Shown: positions 10,101 through 17,587 of the stretch, piece by piece
Layout: each line of letters starts with the position of its first letter
Numbering within the stretch: the stretch's first letter is position 1
Origin: CAZKWG01 sp964615375
GTDB lineage: Bacteria > Myxococcota_A > UBA796 > CAZKWG01
NCBI GenBank assembly: GCA_964615375.1
Contig: CAZTOW010000016.1
Location: 1-64,000, forward strand
Reading direction: 5' to 3'
DNA: 64,000 bases
Position numbers and translations under genes: made by a program
The notes under the pieces: generated by a model
Databases searched by the model: none
What the model was told of the DNA's origin: nothing
Seen by the model: the letters and a program-made list of their open reading frames with translations, nothing else

Positions 10101-10258
10101 CCGTCATCGGCGGCGTCATCACCAGCACGGTGCTGACGCTGCTGGTGATCCCGACCTTCTACGACACCCTGACCTCCGCCCGCGACTGGATCTGGAAGCG
10201 GGTGTTCAAGGCGGCGAAGCAGCACGACCTGGAGGAGGAGCCGCAGCCGGCGAAGTGA
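7139..10258 (+). CDS. RND family efflux transporter, inner-membrane pump (AcrB-like)
   Basis: 1039 residues, the usual length for an HAE1-type AcrB/MexB relative, beginning 3 bases after the adaptor gene. The N-terminus MWISDFSISKPI is the typical cytoplasmic lead into TM1. Large periplasmic loops follow TM1 and TM7. The proton-relay acids are present in TM4 (GILVDDAIVVREN), as is the partner Lys in TM10 (LFGIVAKNAILLVDF). The pump exports lipophilic or amphiphilic compounds from the periplasm or inner membrane using the proton gradient. Metal-export (CusA) specificity is less likely because I see no methionine-pair metal path, but this is not certain. Confidence 0.95.
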   Translation: MWISDFSISKPIVTIVLMVALAIFGVGALFALDTDEFPEVNPPVVALALVYPGASPETVEREVVSPIEDAIAGISGVKKMTSTSLDSFGNVVVEFDFEKDLQQATQDIRDKISETRADLPPELEEPIISRFDPQDFPILSITLSSKTLSPAELTKLADPSITRELQSLSGVARVDVVGGVEPELLVELHPDALEASGVSVGQVIGALQTSNLAAPVGRVTAAREERTIRLSGRLTKPEDFAAITLYGSQGKLVRLGDVATVSVGTEEARSLAFMNGEQAVGVNVVKATNASTTAVAERVLERLEKVKEGLPGEVELTVVRNSGERVGNSVANVQRTLFEGALLTVLVVFAFLASWRSTVITGLALPVSVLASFIAVLVFGFTLNTMSLLGLSLAIGILVDDAIVVRENIVRHMEMGKDHMTAAREGTAEIGLAVAATTVSIVVVFVPIAFMGGLSEQWLGPMALTIASSVAVSLLVSFSLDPMLSAYWPDPEIEAGQRGFVGRVLHRFNSWLERRTEGYKRLIRWALGHRIAMFSLATLSFFAALALPFSGAVGSAFFPTTDNSEFQVYLKMPPGSSLAYTRAKALEAVAFATQEPEVRYVFTTIGASSGAVDEASLYVRLVPKAERQRGQEEIVNQVIPAMDALAGVEASVATGFGPQKQIQLQLQGPDINVLSDLADKVAEEVRKVPGAVDVGLSTGGQRPELEVELDRDLAASLGLSLGTVAQALRPAFAGLDVGDWVDPSGETRVVRVRLSAEARERASDLASLPLMVQGPTGTRTITLGQIASVEPARGPAQIQHLDRDRVITVEANARGLPLSAVSEGIEKQLKSFAFPAGYGLRQGGQVEQQAEVFGRTLGALGVAILLMYFILVVQFGSFLEPIAIMASLPLSLIGVMLALLLTGSTLNLMSMIGITLLFGIVAKNAILLVDFAKWAEEKGMSRKEAIIEAGGTRLRPILMTSVAIVAGMIPVAIGHGEGGDFRAPLGRAVIGGVITSTVLTLLVIPTFYDTLTSARDWIWKRVFKAAKQHDLEEEPQPAK

Positions 10259-10267
10259 TGATCAGGA

Positions 10268-10301
10268 CACGACTCGACAAGTCATGACTTGTCGAGTCGT
10301 G
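10268..10301. promoter_or_regulatory. 34-bp perfect palindrome between RND gene and ATPase gene
   Basis: The half-site CACGACTCGACAAGTCA (10268-10284) is followed directly by its exact reverse complement (10285-10301). A further partial copy, GACTTGTCGAG, begins at 10301. There is no T-run, so a standard intrinsic terminator is unlikely. It lies 24 bases before the ATPase start codon, so it may be an operator or an mRNA hairpin controlling that gene. Confidence 0.7.
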
Positions 10302-10324
10302 ACTTGTCGAGATACAGGGAGCTC

Positions 10325-11725
10325 ATGAAGCAGCCCTCGCCGAGCTTCCTCCGCCGCGACCGTGAGCTCCGCCTGCTCGAGCGGGCCTGGTCCGCGCCCC
10401 AGAGCGGGCTCATCCCCATCTACGGGCGCCGCCGCATCGGCAAGAGCGCCCTCATCCAGCGTTTCCTCGAGGGGCGCCGGGGCGTCTACGCGGTGGGCAA
10501 GCGCGGACCCGCCGCCCTGCAGATCGCCGACTTCCTCGCCGCAGCCGCTCAGGACCTGGGCGAACCCCTGCTGGCCCAGATCCGCTGCGAGAGCTGGAAG
10601 CAGGCGTTGGAGGCGGTCACCAGCCGCCCCCGTCCGGGCAAGCTGGTGCTGGCGCTCGACGAATTCCAGTGGATGGTGGAGGCCAGCCCGGAGCTCCCCA
10701 GCGTGCTCCAGGAGCTCTGGGACCGCCGCTGGTCGCGGAGCGACGACGTGCTGGTGCTGCTCTGCGGCTCGCTCATCGGCTTCATGGAGCGCGAGGTGCT
10801 GGGCTCGGAGAGCCCGCTGTTCGGGCGCCGCACCGCCCAGATCCTGCTCCAGCCCTTCGACTTCCGCGAGGCGCGCGCCTTCCACCCAGGCTGGTCCCGG
10901 GAGGAGGTGGCGAAGATCTGGTTCGTCTGCGGCGGCGTGCCCGCCTATCTGCTGCGCTTCGACCCCGACCGTTCGTTTGAGGCCAACCTGCGCGAGCAGC
11001 TCCTGGACGAGTTCGCCCCCATGCACCGCGAGCCGGACTTCCTGCTGCGCGAGGAGCTGCGCGAGCTGCCCACCTACTACGCCGTCCTGATGGCCCTCGC
11101 CGAGGGGGCAGGCACCCTGCCCGAGATCGCCGCCCGGAGCGGGATCAACGCGCGCAGCCTCCCCTACTACCTCCAGACCCTCGCCGAGCTGCGCTACGTG
11201 AAGAAGCGCCACCCTCTGGACGGCGGACCGCCCAACCCGCGGCGTGTGCGCTACACCCTCCAGGATCCACTGCTGCAGTTCTGGTTCCGCTTCGTCTACC
11301 CGAACCTCAGCCTGCTCGGCCACATGGGGCCCTCGGTCACCTACGCGCGCCGCATCGAGCCCGAGCTTCAGGGCTGGTTCGGCCGGCGCTTCGAGGCCCT
11401 CTGCGCCGAGGCGACCCCCATGCTGCTGGCCGAGGAGGGGCTCGAGGCCCCCTTCGAGATCGGCGAGTACTGGTCGCCCGAGGTCCAGGTCGACCTGGTG
11501 GCCTTGCGCGGCGACGGGATCACCGAGCTCGTGGAGTGCCGGTGGGGAGCCCCCCCGGACGCCGCGGAGCTGGGACGCGAGCTGAGCCGGAAGGCCAGCC
11601 TCTTTCCCAACGCGCGCGGCGCCACCCTGCGCCTGGGCGTCATGAGCCAGCGTCCCCCCACGGGGAAGCTCCCGGAGGGGCTGCGCTGGAGGACGCTCGA
11701 GGACCTGTACGGGCCGGAGGGCTGA
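10325..11725 (+). CDS. ATPase of the archaeal-type (ATPase_2/DUF234) family
   Basis: 466 residues from the ATG at 10325, preceded by AGGGAG; a TTG upstream is in frame but lies inside the palindrome. Walker A is GRRRIGKS (about 34-41) and Walker B is LVLALDEFQWM (about 107-117), followed by an Arg-rich sensor region (LFGRRTAQILL) typical of STAND-like ATPase_2 proteins. A winged-helix segment follows (about 250-300). The C-terminal third (FWFRFVYPNLSLL; later VDLVALRGDGITELVECRW) matches DUF234, a PD-(D/E)xK-nuclease-like domain. Members are common in archaea and scattered in bacteria; their role is poorly known and a mobile or defence-related function has been suggested. It stands alone, convergent with the next gene. 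Confidence 0.88.
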   Translation: MKQPSPSFLRRDRELRLLERAWSAPQSGLIPIYGRRRIGKSALIQRFLEGRRGVYAVGKRGPAALQIADFLAAAAQDLGEPLLAQIRCESWKQALEAVTSRPRPGKLVLALDEFQWMVEASPELPSVLQELWDRRWSRSDDVLVLLCGSLIGFMEREVLGSESPLFGRRTAQILLQPFDFREARAFHPGWSREEVAKIWFVCGGVPAYLLRFDPDRSFEANLREQLLDEFAPMHREPDFLLREELRELPTYYAVLMALAEGAGTLPEIAARSGINARSLPYYLQTLAELRYVKKRHPLDGGPPNPRRVRYTLQDPLLQFWFRFVYPNLSLLGHMGPSVTYARRIEPELQGWFGRRFEALCAEATPMLLAEEGLEAPFEIGEYWSPEVQVDLVALRGDGITELVECRWGAPPDAAELGRELSRKASLFPNARGATLRLGVMSQRPPTGKLPEGLRWRTLEDLYGPEG

Positions 11726-11728
11726 CCC

Positions 11729-12415
11729 TCAGCCGCAGCTCCCCATCGGGGCGCGGGCGCTGGACGGGCGCGCCAGCGGGGTGAGGTCGGGCTGCTCGGC
11801 GCGGACGATCTCCACGCTCAGCATGTCCGGCGGCCCGCACTTGGCGCGGCGCTCCTGCTCGGGCTGGTAGGCGGCGACCACCGTGAAGCGGTAGAGCACG
11901 CCGTCCAGGGTGATCTCGGCGGGCTCACCGGGGAGCACGATCTGGGAGCCGTTGTCGTCGGTGACCTCGACCTCCAGGAAGGTCACCTCGTTCTCCTCGT
12001 CGTACTCGTTGACGATGACGCCGTGGCCGATGGGCTCGCCGAAGCGCCAGACGGAGCGACCGAAGGCCGTGCTGCCGTCCTCCTCGGCGCTGTGGCTGGC
12101 GACATAGGCCACGCCGCTCGCGTCCTCCAGCAGGACCGAGGGCGCGATGTCCCAGGCCTCGCCGACGGTCAGGCTGACCTCGCCCGAGAAGGCGGAGAGG
12201 TCGGCGCGGCTCGGGGAGTGGAGCTCGAAGCTCTGATCCCCGACGCTGATCGACCAGTCACCCTCCTCCGCGCCCGCGCTGGCGGCGAGCGCGCCGGTGA
12301 ACGTCTCGGCGACCTCGGAGCCGCCGGAGAACTCGGCGCCCTCCAGCGAGTTGTCCTCGATGACGGGGGTGCAGGCGAGGAGCAGGGCGGGGAGAAGGAA
12401 CAGGCTGCGGTTCAT
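11729..12415 (-). CDS. putative lipoprotein of unknown function
   Basis: 228 residues from the ATG at 12415, with an AGGAGA ribosome site. MNRSLFLLPALLLAC is a clear type II signal peptide with lipobox LLAC. The mature part is acidic and appears beta-rich, with no family I recognise; it contains two near-terminal Cys residues. The gene ends 3 bases from the convergent ATPase gene. A perfect 8-2-8 inverted repeat 46 bases upstream of the start codon may control it. Confidence 0.8.
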   Translation of the reverse strand: MNRSLFLLPALLLACTPVIEDNSLEGAEFSGGSEVAETFTGALAASAGAEEGDWSISVGDQSFELHSPSRADLSAFSGEVSLTVGEAWDIAPSVLLEDASGVAYVASHSAEEDGSTAFGRSVWRFGEPIGHGVIVNEYDEENEVTFLEVEVTDDNGSQIVLPGEPAEITLDGVLYRFTVVAAYQPEQERRAKCGPPDMLSVEIVRAEQPDLTPLARPSSARAPMGSCG

Positions 12416-12460
12416 GGTGTGGTCTCCTGGCCACCAGCCATGCATAGGATGTGCCAGGAT

Positions 12461-12478
12461 GTGTAACAGATGTTACAC
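12461..12478. promoter_or_regulatory. inverted repeat, candidate operator
   Basis: GTGTAACA-GA-TGTTACAC, a perfect 8-2-8 palindrome upstream of the lipoprotein gene at 11729-12415. No cognate regulator is encoded adjacent to it. I could not place convincing -35 and -10 boxes around it. Confidence 0.45.
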
Positions 12479-12553
12479 CTGTGTTATACCAGATCGCCCG
12501 ACGCGGAGCAGCGCGGAGACCACGACATCCGTGTCGCGCCAAGGCTGTGCCGA

Positions 12554-13846
12554 TCAGGGACCCGTGGCGCCGATCTCGAAGACGGTGGTAGAGGTTCGCC
12601 AGTGGTAGTCCATCCAGGACGCGAAGCAGTCAAAGCACCCCTTGATGTACGCCACTTGCGCAAGCTCGGAATTCGGGGGCCTGTCCAGGTACATGTAGGG
12701 TCCTGCGAAGGTCAATGGCAGATCCTCGGCCACGTCGGGCGCGACCTCCATGAGCCCGAGGTAGAGGTGCTCATAGTGGCGCTTGAAGCTGCTGGAGCTA
12801 TCCTGCCCCTCGTCCAGGATGAAGCCCATGGCATTGCCGTGAAAGGGCTGAAGCTGTCCGGGGGGCATCTGCTTCAAGGTCAGGCCGATTCGGGCATCGA
12901 AAAGGGCCCCCTGCGCGTGCTGGAAGTAGGCATGCCGGTTCAGGAGACTTTGTGGATCGCGCACGAGGATGCGCACCTGGATGTCGGTGAGACGTGGAGA
13001 TCTTCTATGCCGAGCATCTTGCAGGATGTCCTCGACGAATTTGTTCAGCGTGAGGATGAGCTGGTGCCCTCGCGAACCGAGCACGTCCACGCATGCCGTT
13101 GGTCTCGGCCCGCCTCGCTCCAACGTCAATCGCAGACGCCGCTCATAGTGACGCATGAAACTTGGGTCATCGGGCCCTTCGAACCAGGCGGGCAGAAGGT
13201 TGTAGGCTGCGGCGAGCCAGGAGTACTGCACCGGGTTCAGCAGCATGAGGAGGGCCCCCAAGGCCGCCTCCGCGGAGACACCGCCGCGCGCGAGCACCCG
13301 CTCCGCCGCTCGACGCCCCGCATGCCCGTCTGCGCCCCCAACGAAATCCTGTGTCGTGAAGACCGAGTGGATACGCTCCAGTATCTGACCCTCCAACGCC
13401 TCCAAGCTATGGGAGAACATCTGCGCCTCCCGCAGGAGCACTTCCCGGTTCCTCAGAATGGTGAAGGAGGACTTCTCAGGACTCGGATGAGACGCCCGCT
13501 GGAGCTCTTCGCCGCTGGCCAACACGTCACCCTTTCGCGCAGATCTCAACGCCCTCAACACCGTATCGAAGTCCTGGCGACGAAACGGCCGCCCCTCCCT
13601 CCCCACGAGCAGGATCATCTCCAGCATCCCTCGCCGCTCAGCCACTGCGATGAGCTCCGCGAAATAGGCCGTACTGACCCCTCTACTCAGGTGTTCGACC
13701 TGGCCCGCGAGCGCCGTCAGCGCGGGCGCGTCCACCCCAGCAGCGAAAGGTGCCAGCCTCAGTCCAAGCTGAAACTCATCCGGGGTGTATGTCCTCTCGA
13801 GGAGGTGGACAAGCTCCGACATGCTCACGTTCGCCAGGTGACTCAT
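12554..13846 (-). CDS. hypothetical protein with possible effector-associated (EAD-like) N-terminal domain
   Basis: 430 residues. GGAG lies about 10 bases before the ATG at 13846; a second Met at residue 9 is an alternative. The first 85 residues form a compact helical unit (SELVHLLERTYTPDEF, then ELIAVAERRGMLEMILLVGR, then a Gly-Arg-Pro end), reminiscent of the small effector-associated adaptor domains found at the ends of bacterial conflict (NLR-like and protease-linked) proteins. The remaining 340 residues are soluble and match nothing I know. Base composition is visibly lower in GC than the neighbours (about 58 percent in a sampled 60-base line), suggesting transfer. No partner carrying an obviously matching domain is nearby. 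The EAD assignment is tentative; the gene itself is well supported. Confidence 0.7.
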   Translation of the reverse strand: MSHLANVSMSELVHLLERTYTPDEFQLGLRLAPFAAGVDAPALTALAGQVEHLSRGVSTAYFAELIAVAERRGMLEMILLVGREGRPFRRQDFDTVLRALRSARKGDVLASGEELQRASHPSPEKSSFTILRNREVLLREAQMFSHSLEALEGQILERIHSVFTTQDFVGGADGHAGRRAAERVLARGGVSAEAALGALLMLLNPVQYSWLAAAYNLLPAWFEGPDDPSFMRHYERRLRLTLERGGPRPTACVDVLGSRGHQLILTLNKFVEDILQDARHRRSPRLTDIQVRILVRDPQSLLNRHAYFQHAQGALFDARIGLTLKQMPPGQLQPFHGNAMGFILDEGQDSSSSFKRHYEHLYLGLMEVAPDVAEDLPLTFAGPYMYLDRPPNSELAQVAYIKGCFDCFASWMDYHWRTSTTVFEIGATGP

Positions 13847-13926
13847 CTGGATTCAGCTCCTCTCGATGCATCTGGACCATACATGTGCACACAGCCCCAT
13901 AACGGCGAACACTCCAACCGGAAGCG

Positions 13927-16251
13927 TCATTCCGCCACGAACTCCGCCGTCAGCGTCGCGTCGCCGTCCAGCTCCACGCGGACCGTGGCCTCGTCCCCCA
14001 GGCTCGCGTCGGACCAGCCGGCGAAGGTGTAGCCCGCGGCGGGGACGGCGGTGATGGTGACGGGCACGCCGGTGTAGAAGACGCCGGTAAACGGCTCGTC
14101 TACGCTGACCGCGGTGAGCTGGAAGCTGCCGGCGCTCGCGGGGCTGGTCTCCAGGGTGAGCTCCGCCTGGCCGTCCAGGTCGAGGGCGCCCTGCACGTCG
14201 TCGCGCAGGATGTCCTCCCGCAACTTCACGAAGGTCCGGGCATAGGAGACGCTGGTATAGAAGCTGCTGACGGAGCCGTCGCACCAGCGGTCCATGTGGG
14301 CCTCCATGGCGGGCTTCGCGCGGTCGACCATGCCATCGAAGGTGGACTGGGCGGCGTCGCCCTCCAGGCTGGTGTTCAGCAGGTCGCTGGCCGTATTCGC
14401 CAGCAGGGTTCGGAATTCGTCGTTCTCCAGGGCGTCGGCGATGGGCAGCCCGTCCCCCGACCAGGTGACGCTGTAGGCGATCTGGTCGTAGTCCATGACC
14501 GTCCAGCCGTGGCCGAAGTCGTAGACCATCCAGCGCCACTGGCCGCCCTCCTCCTGGGGCCGCCACAGGCGCAGGTTGTTGTACCACCAGTCCGTGTTCC
14601 CAATCCAGGCCTCGGCGACGATGGCGGTGGCCAGGCTGTCCAGGTCCACCATGGCGTCGAAAGCCTCCCAGGTGTCGGGGTCGGACAGATCGGCGCTCTC
14701 GACGAAGTCGTTCAGCGCGTAGAAGTTGTCCCAGCTCCCCTGCTCCAGCTCCCAGTTGGCGTCGTGGGTCCAGCCCAGCTCCACCCGGTCGAGCGCGTCG
14801 GCGTCGTAGCCGTGGTGCGCCTCGATCCAGTCGCCGTCCATCCGCTCGCGGAGGTTGTAGTAGCCCCAGTACTCGCCGTTGATCCAGACCTGCGCGGGCT
14901 CCCAGGCCGCCACGTCCGCGCCCGGTAGCAGGTGGCCGTCCGCGTCGCGTAGGAGGGTGGGCAGGGTCACCTCCTGCAGGTGGGTGGAGCACCAGTCCAT
15001 CCCGATCTGGAGCACCAGGGTCTGGAATTCGTCGATCTCCTCGGTCTCGAAGAAGCGCCCGGAGAATTCACCAGGGCCATAGGCGCTGCGGGCGTAGAGG
15101 CGCAGGCTCTTCTGATCGAAAGCGCGCGTGTAACCGCCATGTATCGCGATGCCAGCGTCCTGATCGACCACCAGATCGCCCTCGCCGTCCCACATCTGCA
15201 CGCGCACGGGGCGCTCCCAGTCCTCCCAGAAGTTCGCGCCGAAGTAGGGGTACCAGGCCTCGTAGTCGGCGGGGCCGAAGGCGTAGATCCCGGTCTCGTC
15301 GCTGAACATGTCCACCGGGTCCACGATCAGGGAGACGATGTACATCCCCTGCTCCAGCAGCTCCGCCTGCTCGGCGTAGGTGCTGCTGGCGATGCGGCTG
15401 GGCCAGAGCCCGTCCACGAAGGCGCGGGCGCGGACGACCGCCGGCTGGCTGGAGCCGTCCACGGTGAACGGCGCTTCGCAGGTCGTGTCGTCCTCCGCGG
15501 GCTCGCTGCCGTCGAGGGTGCAGGTGATGACCGCGCCCGCCTCGGTGGAGCTGGCCGTGACCTCGACGTCGGCGTCGTAGAAGCCCGGATCGGGCGAGAG
15601 CGTGGGCGTCTCGGCGAAGGCGGGGCGGCTCTCGGTCGAGTTCTCCTCGCCGGGGGTAGGCTCCAGGAAATACTCCCAGGCGGAGCGGTCATCCCCGGCG
15701 CGGCCGAAGGAGACGTCGCCGTAGAGACGGCCCGGGCTTGCCTCGTCCACCGCGCAGCCGTCGGGCGCCAGCAGCCGGACCCCGGCGTCCTCCGCCGAGA
15801 GCTTGAAGCTGAGGTGGACCTCGCCGCCCGCGTCCACGTCCCCCTGGCTGTCTTCACCGTCCGCCCAGACCAGCAGGATCTCGTCGTGCGCCAGCGTCAG
15901 CGCGCTGAAGGTCCAGGCGTTGCCGTCGGCGTCCTCCAGGCTCCAGCCCGCCAGATCCACCTCCTCGTCCGCGCGGTTGACCAGCTCGATCCAGTCGGGC
16001 GTCTCGCCCGATCCATCGGCGATCCCGCTCAGGTTGGCCGCGAGCAGCTCGTTGAGCGCGACCGCGGGCCAGCTCGCGTCGGCGCAGGGGTCGGGGATCT
16101 GCTCGGTGCCGGTGTCGCCGGTGTGCGGCGCGGCCCCGGTGTCGGTGTCCACGGGGTCGGGTGGGGTGCTGTCCTCCGGCGCGGGCGACTCGCCCTCCGG
16201 CGTCGGCTTGGGCTCGGGCGAACAGGCGAGGAGGAGCAGGGCGAGGGTCAT
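13927..16251 (-). CDS. CotH kinase family lipoprotein with lamin-tail and InlB-type repeat domains
   Basis: 774 residues. A very short type II signal (MTLALLLLAC) is followed by a Pro/Thr/Asp-rich linker to about residue 60. A lamin-tail-like domain follows (about 62-195; ALNELLAAN, WIELVNRADEEVDLAGWSL), then a chitobiase-C-like beta sandwich (about 215-290; VITCTLDGSEP), then the CotH kinase-like region (about 300-640; GIAIHGGYTRAFDQKSLRL, WINGEYWGYYNLRERMD). The C-terminus carries a divergent InlB-type beta repeat (PAAGYTFAGWSD). CotH of Bacillus phosphorylates spore-coat proteins; in environmental bacteria such proteins are surface-exposed with unknown targets. It probably acts on the cell surface. 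The ribosome site is weak. Confidence 0.85.
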   Translation of the reverse strand: MTLALLLLACSPEPKPTPEGESPAPEDSTPPDPVDTDTGAAPHTGDTGTEQIPDPCADASWPAVALNELLAANLSGIADGSGETPDWIELVNRADEEVDLAGWSLEDADGNAWTFSALTLAHDEILLVWADGEDSQGDVDAGGEVHLSFKLSAEDAGVRLLAPDGCAVDEASPGRLYGDVSFGRAGDDRSAWEYFLEPTPGEENSTESRPAFAETPTLSPDPGFYDADVEVTASSTEAGAVITCTLDGSEPAEDDTTCEAPFTVDGSSQPAVVRARAFVDGLWPSRIASSTYAEQAELLEQGMYIVSLIVDPVDMFSDETGIYAFGPADYEAWYPYFGANFWEDWERPVRVQMWDGEGDLVVDQDAGIAIHGGYTRAFDQKSLRLYARSAYGPGEFSGRFFETEEIDEFQTLVLQIGMDWCSTHLQEVTLPTLLRDADGHLLPGADVAAWEPAQVWINGEYWGYYNLRERMDGDWIEAHHGYDADALDRVELGWTHDANWELEQGSWDNFYALNDFVESADLSDPDTWEAFDAMVDLDSLATAIVAEAWIGNTDWWYNNLRLWRPQEEGGQWRWMVYDFGHGWTVMDYDQIAYSVTWSGDGLPIADALENDEFRTLLANTASDLLNTSLEGDAAQSTFDGMVDRAKPAMEAHMDRWCDGSVSSFYTSVSYARTFVKLREDILRDDVQGALDLDGQAELTLETSPASAGSFQLTAVSVDEPFTGVFYTGVPVTITAVPAAGYTFAGWSDASLGDEATVRVELDGDATLTAEFVAE

Positions 16252-16347
16252 ACGTCATTCTATCCCGGTCCTGGACAAGGGCGCCCTCCCCAAGATGCGA
16301 CCGCTCATCTGCTCAGCCGAGCCAGGCCCCCTGCCTCCCGCCCGAAC

Positions 16348-16527
16348 CTCTGCGCCCTCTGCAAACTCGGCTTCCTCTGAGCTGATTCGGAGATTCTGGC
16401 CAGAAGCACGAAGCTCCGACACGGCCCGGTGTCTCGGCCTCGGACTGCGGCCTGAGGACAACGGGAGATCCCTGGCCGTAGCGGGCGATTCAGCGCGGAG
16501 AACGCTGAGTTCGCGGAGCGCGCAGAG
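16348..16527. repeat. imperfect long inverted repeat in an otherwise gene-free stretch
   Basis: Two 42-base arms (16348-16389 and 16486-16527) are reverse complements at 33 of 42 positions and are separated by 96 bases. The arms are made of CTCTGCG/CTCCGCG-type units (CTCTGCGCCCTCTGC; GCGGAGCGCGCAGAG), a kind of short degenerate repeat I have seen dispersed between genes in large GC-rich genomes. The region 16252-16652 contains no ORF I can support. The arms could form a long RNA hairpin between two convergent or divergent units, or be remains of a MITE-like element. Confidence 0.6.
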
Positions 16528-16652
16528 GGGATGGCGGGCGCTGAGGTCGCGGCTTCTTGATGGACGTTCCGGGTTAAGGGGATGGTTTCTCCACGACCGC
16601 CCTCCTGAGTTACTACTCCGGCAGGCCATCGGACCGATGGAGGTAGGCGAAG

Positions 16653-17096
16653 ATGCTGAGGAGCTGGGCAATACACTGCCGCCAACGCAGACTTGCCTGC
16701 TGCATAGCGGCACTGACACTTGTTGGCGGGGGCTGCCCTGGAGAGACGGAACCTATACCGACGGCCGCAGAGATCTGCGCGGCGCTCGAAGAGGCCTCTC
16801 CATCCTGCGACGCTTCTGACTCGGAGTGCGTGAGGGTTCTGTGCACGTCGAACATCGACATTGTCGACCCGCACAGAACCTGTCTAACAGGCGACACCTA
16901 CACCAACACGATCAGCGCTACTGCTTATGTGGGCCGTGAATCCATCCCTGAGGATCTTGCCTTGTGTACGGAGAAGGGCCCAGCAGCGGGCTGGTGGGTT
17001 GAGTACTGTGACGAGTGGATGGATTTCTTTGGCGAGGACACCGCAGAGCCAGCCGTAGACGTCGTCGTGGGCTGCGAGACCGAGTCTTTCAGATAG
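16653..17096 (+). CDS. small Cys-rich putative lipoprotein
   Basis: 147 residues with a good ribosome site (GGAGG, 10 bases before the ATG). The N-terminus has two Arg residues, a hydrophobic stretch and a Gly-Gly-Gly-Cys lipobox (about residues 17-28). The mature part holds about nine further Cys residues and many acids, including CVRVLCTSN and the Trp/Asp-rich WWVEYCDEWMDFFGED, suggesting a disulfide-bonded surface domain. No homologous family is recognised. It is followed by the broken small lipoprotein gene at 17253-17549, which is also Cys-rich. Confidence 0.65.
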   Translation: MLRSWAIHCRQRRLACCIAALTLVGGGCPGETEPIPTAAEICAALEEASPSCDASDSECVRVLCTSNIDIVDPHRTCLTGDTYTNTISATAYVGRESIPEDLALCTEKGPAAGWWVEYCDEWMDFFGEDTAEPAVDVVVGCETESFR

Positions 17097-17252
17097 CTGC
17101 GCCAGCACCACCGCGCCATCTACGTCTCGAACGGCGACACCAGGGCCCCGACCACCCGACATCCTGTCCTGTACACGTGCCGAGTACGGAAGGTCGAGGC
17201 CCGATCTGGACGGGTGACGCACAGGGGGCGAGATCCTGCCCTGGAGGTGCTC

Positions 17253-17549
17253 ATGCGTGCCAGCCTGCTCCCCGCCCTGTGCCTGCTCTTCGCCTGCGAG
17301 GGAGATCGCTTCGACGACGCAGAGATCATCGCGCCCTGCGTCTGGGAGCAGACCGAGGACCACGCGGCCTACTGCGTCAACCAGTGAGAGGGCGAGGGCC
17401 CGACCTGTGAGAGCGCGCAAGGCTGGGAGTACGGCACCCGATACGCGGCCGAGACCTGCTACGATCTGGGCTTCGCGCAGCCCTTCGCCTACGCCCTGCC
17501 CGAGACCGCCTGGGTGGAAGAGGAGGTGGACGACTGCCCCGCGGGCTGA
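17253..17549 (+). pseudogene. small lipoprotein gene interrupted by an in-frame TGA
   Basis: An ATG at 17253 (GGAGG 4-9 bases upstream) starts a lipoprotein signal, MRASLLPALCLLFAC. The frame runs for 44 codons to a TGA at 17385-17387 and then stays open for another 53 codons to a TGA at 17547-17549. Both parts have the same GC-rich codon use and regularly spaced Cys residues (PCVWEQ, AAYCVNQ, GPTCESA, AETCYD, DDCPAG), so they look like one ancestral protein of 98 residues. A TGG-to-TGA (Trp to stop) change is the simplest reading. A selenocysteine codon or an assembly error cannot be excluded. If translation stops at 17385, only a 44-residue lipopeptide is made. Confidence 0.6.
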
Positions 17550-17587
17550 GGGAGGCGCGCCCGGCGGTTTCCTGATAAGCTCCCGGC

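Noticed and set aside
6068..10225. 1385-codon minus-strand open frame
   Set aside because: Antisense shadow of the efflux adaptor and RND genes; His/Gly/Ala-rich composition is typical of such shadows in GC-rich DNA.
12470..14032. 520-codon plus-strand open frame
   Set aside because: Antisense to the EAD-like gene. The minus frame has a ribosome site and a globular sequence.
16255..16874. Minus-strand ORFs of 154 and 189 codons
   Set aside because: They run through the inverted repeat region and antisense to the small lipoprotein gene; Ser/Arg/Ala-rich products look like repeat translation.
17550..17587. Cobalamin riboswitch before eutB
   Set aside because: Only 38 bases are available and no B12-box sequence is present.
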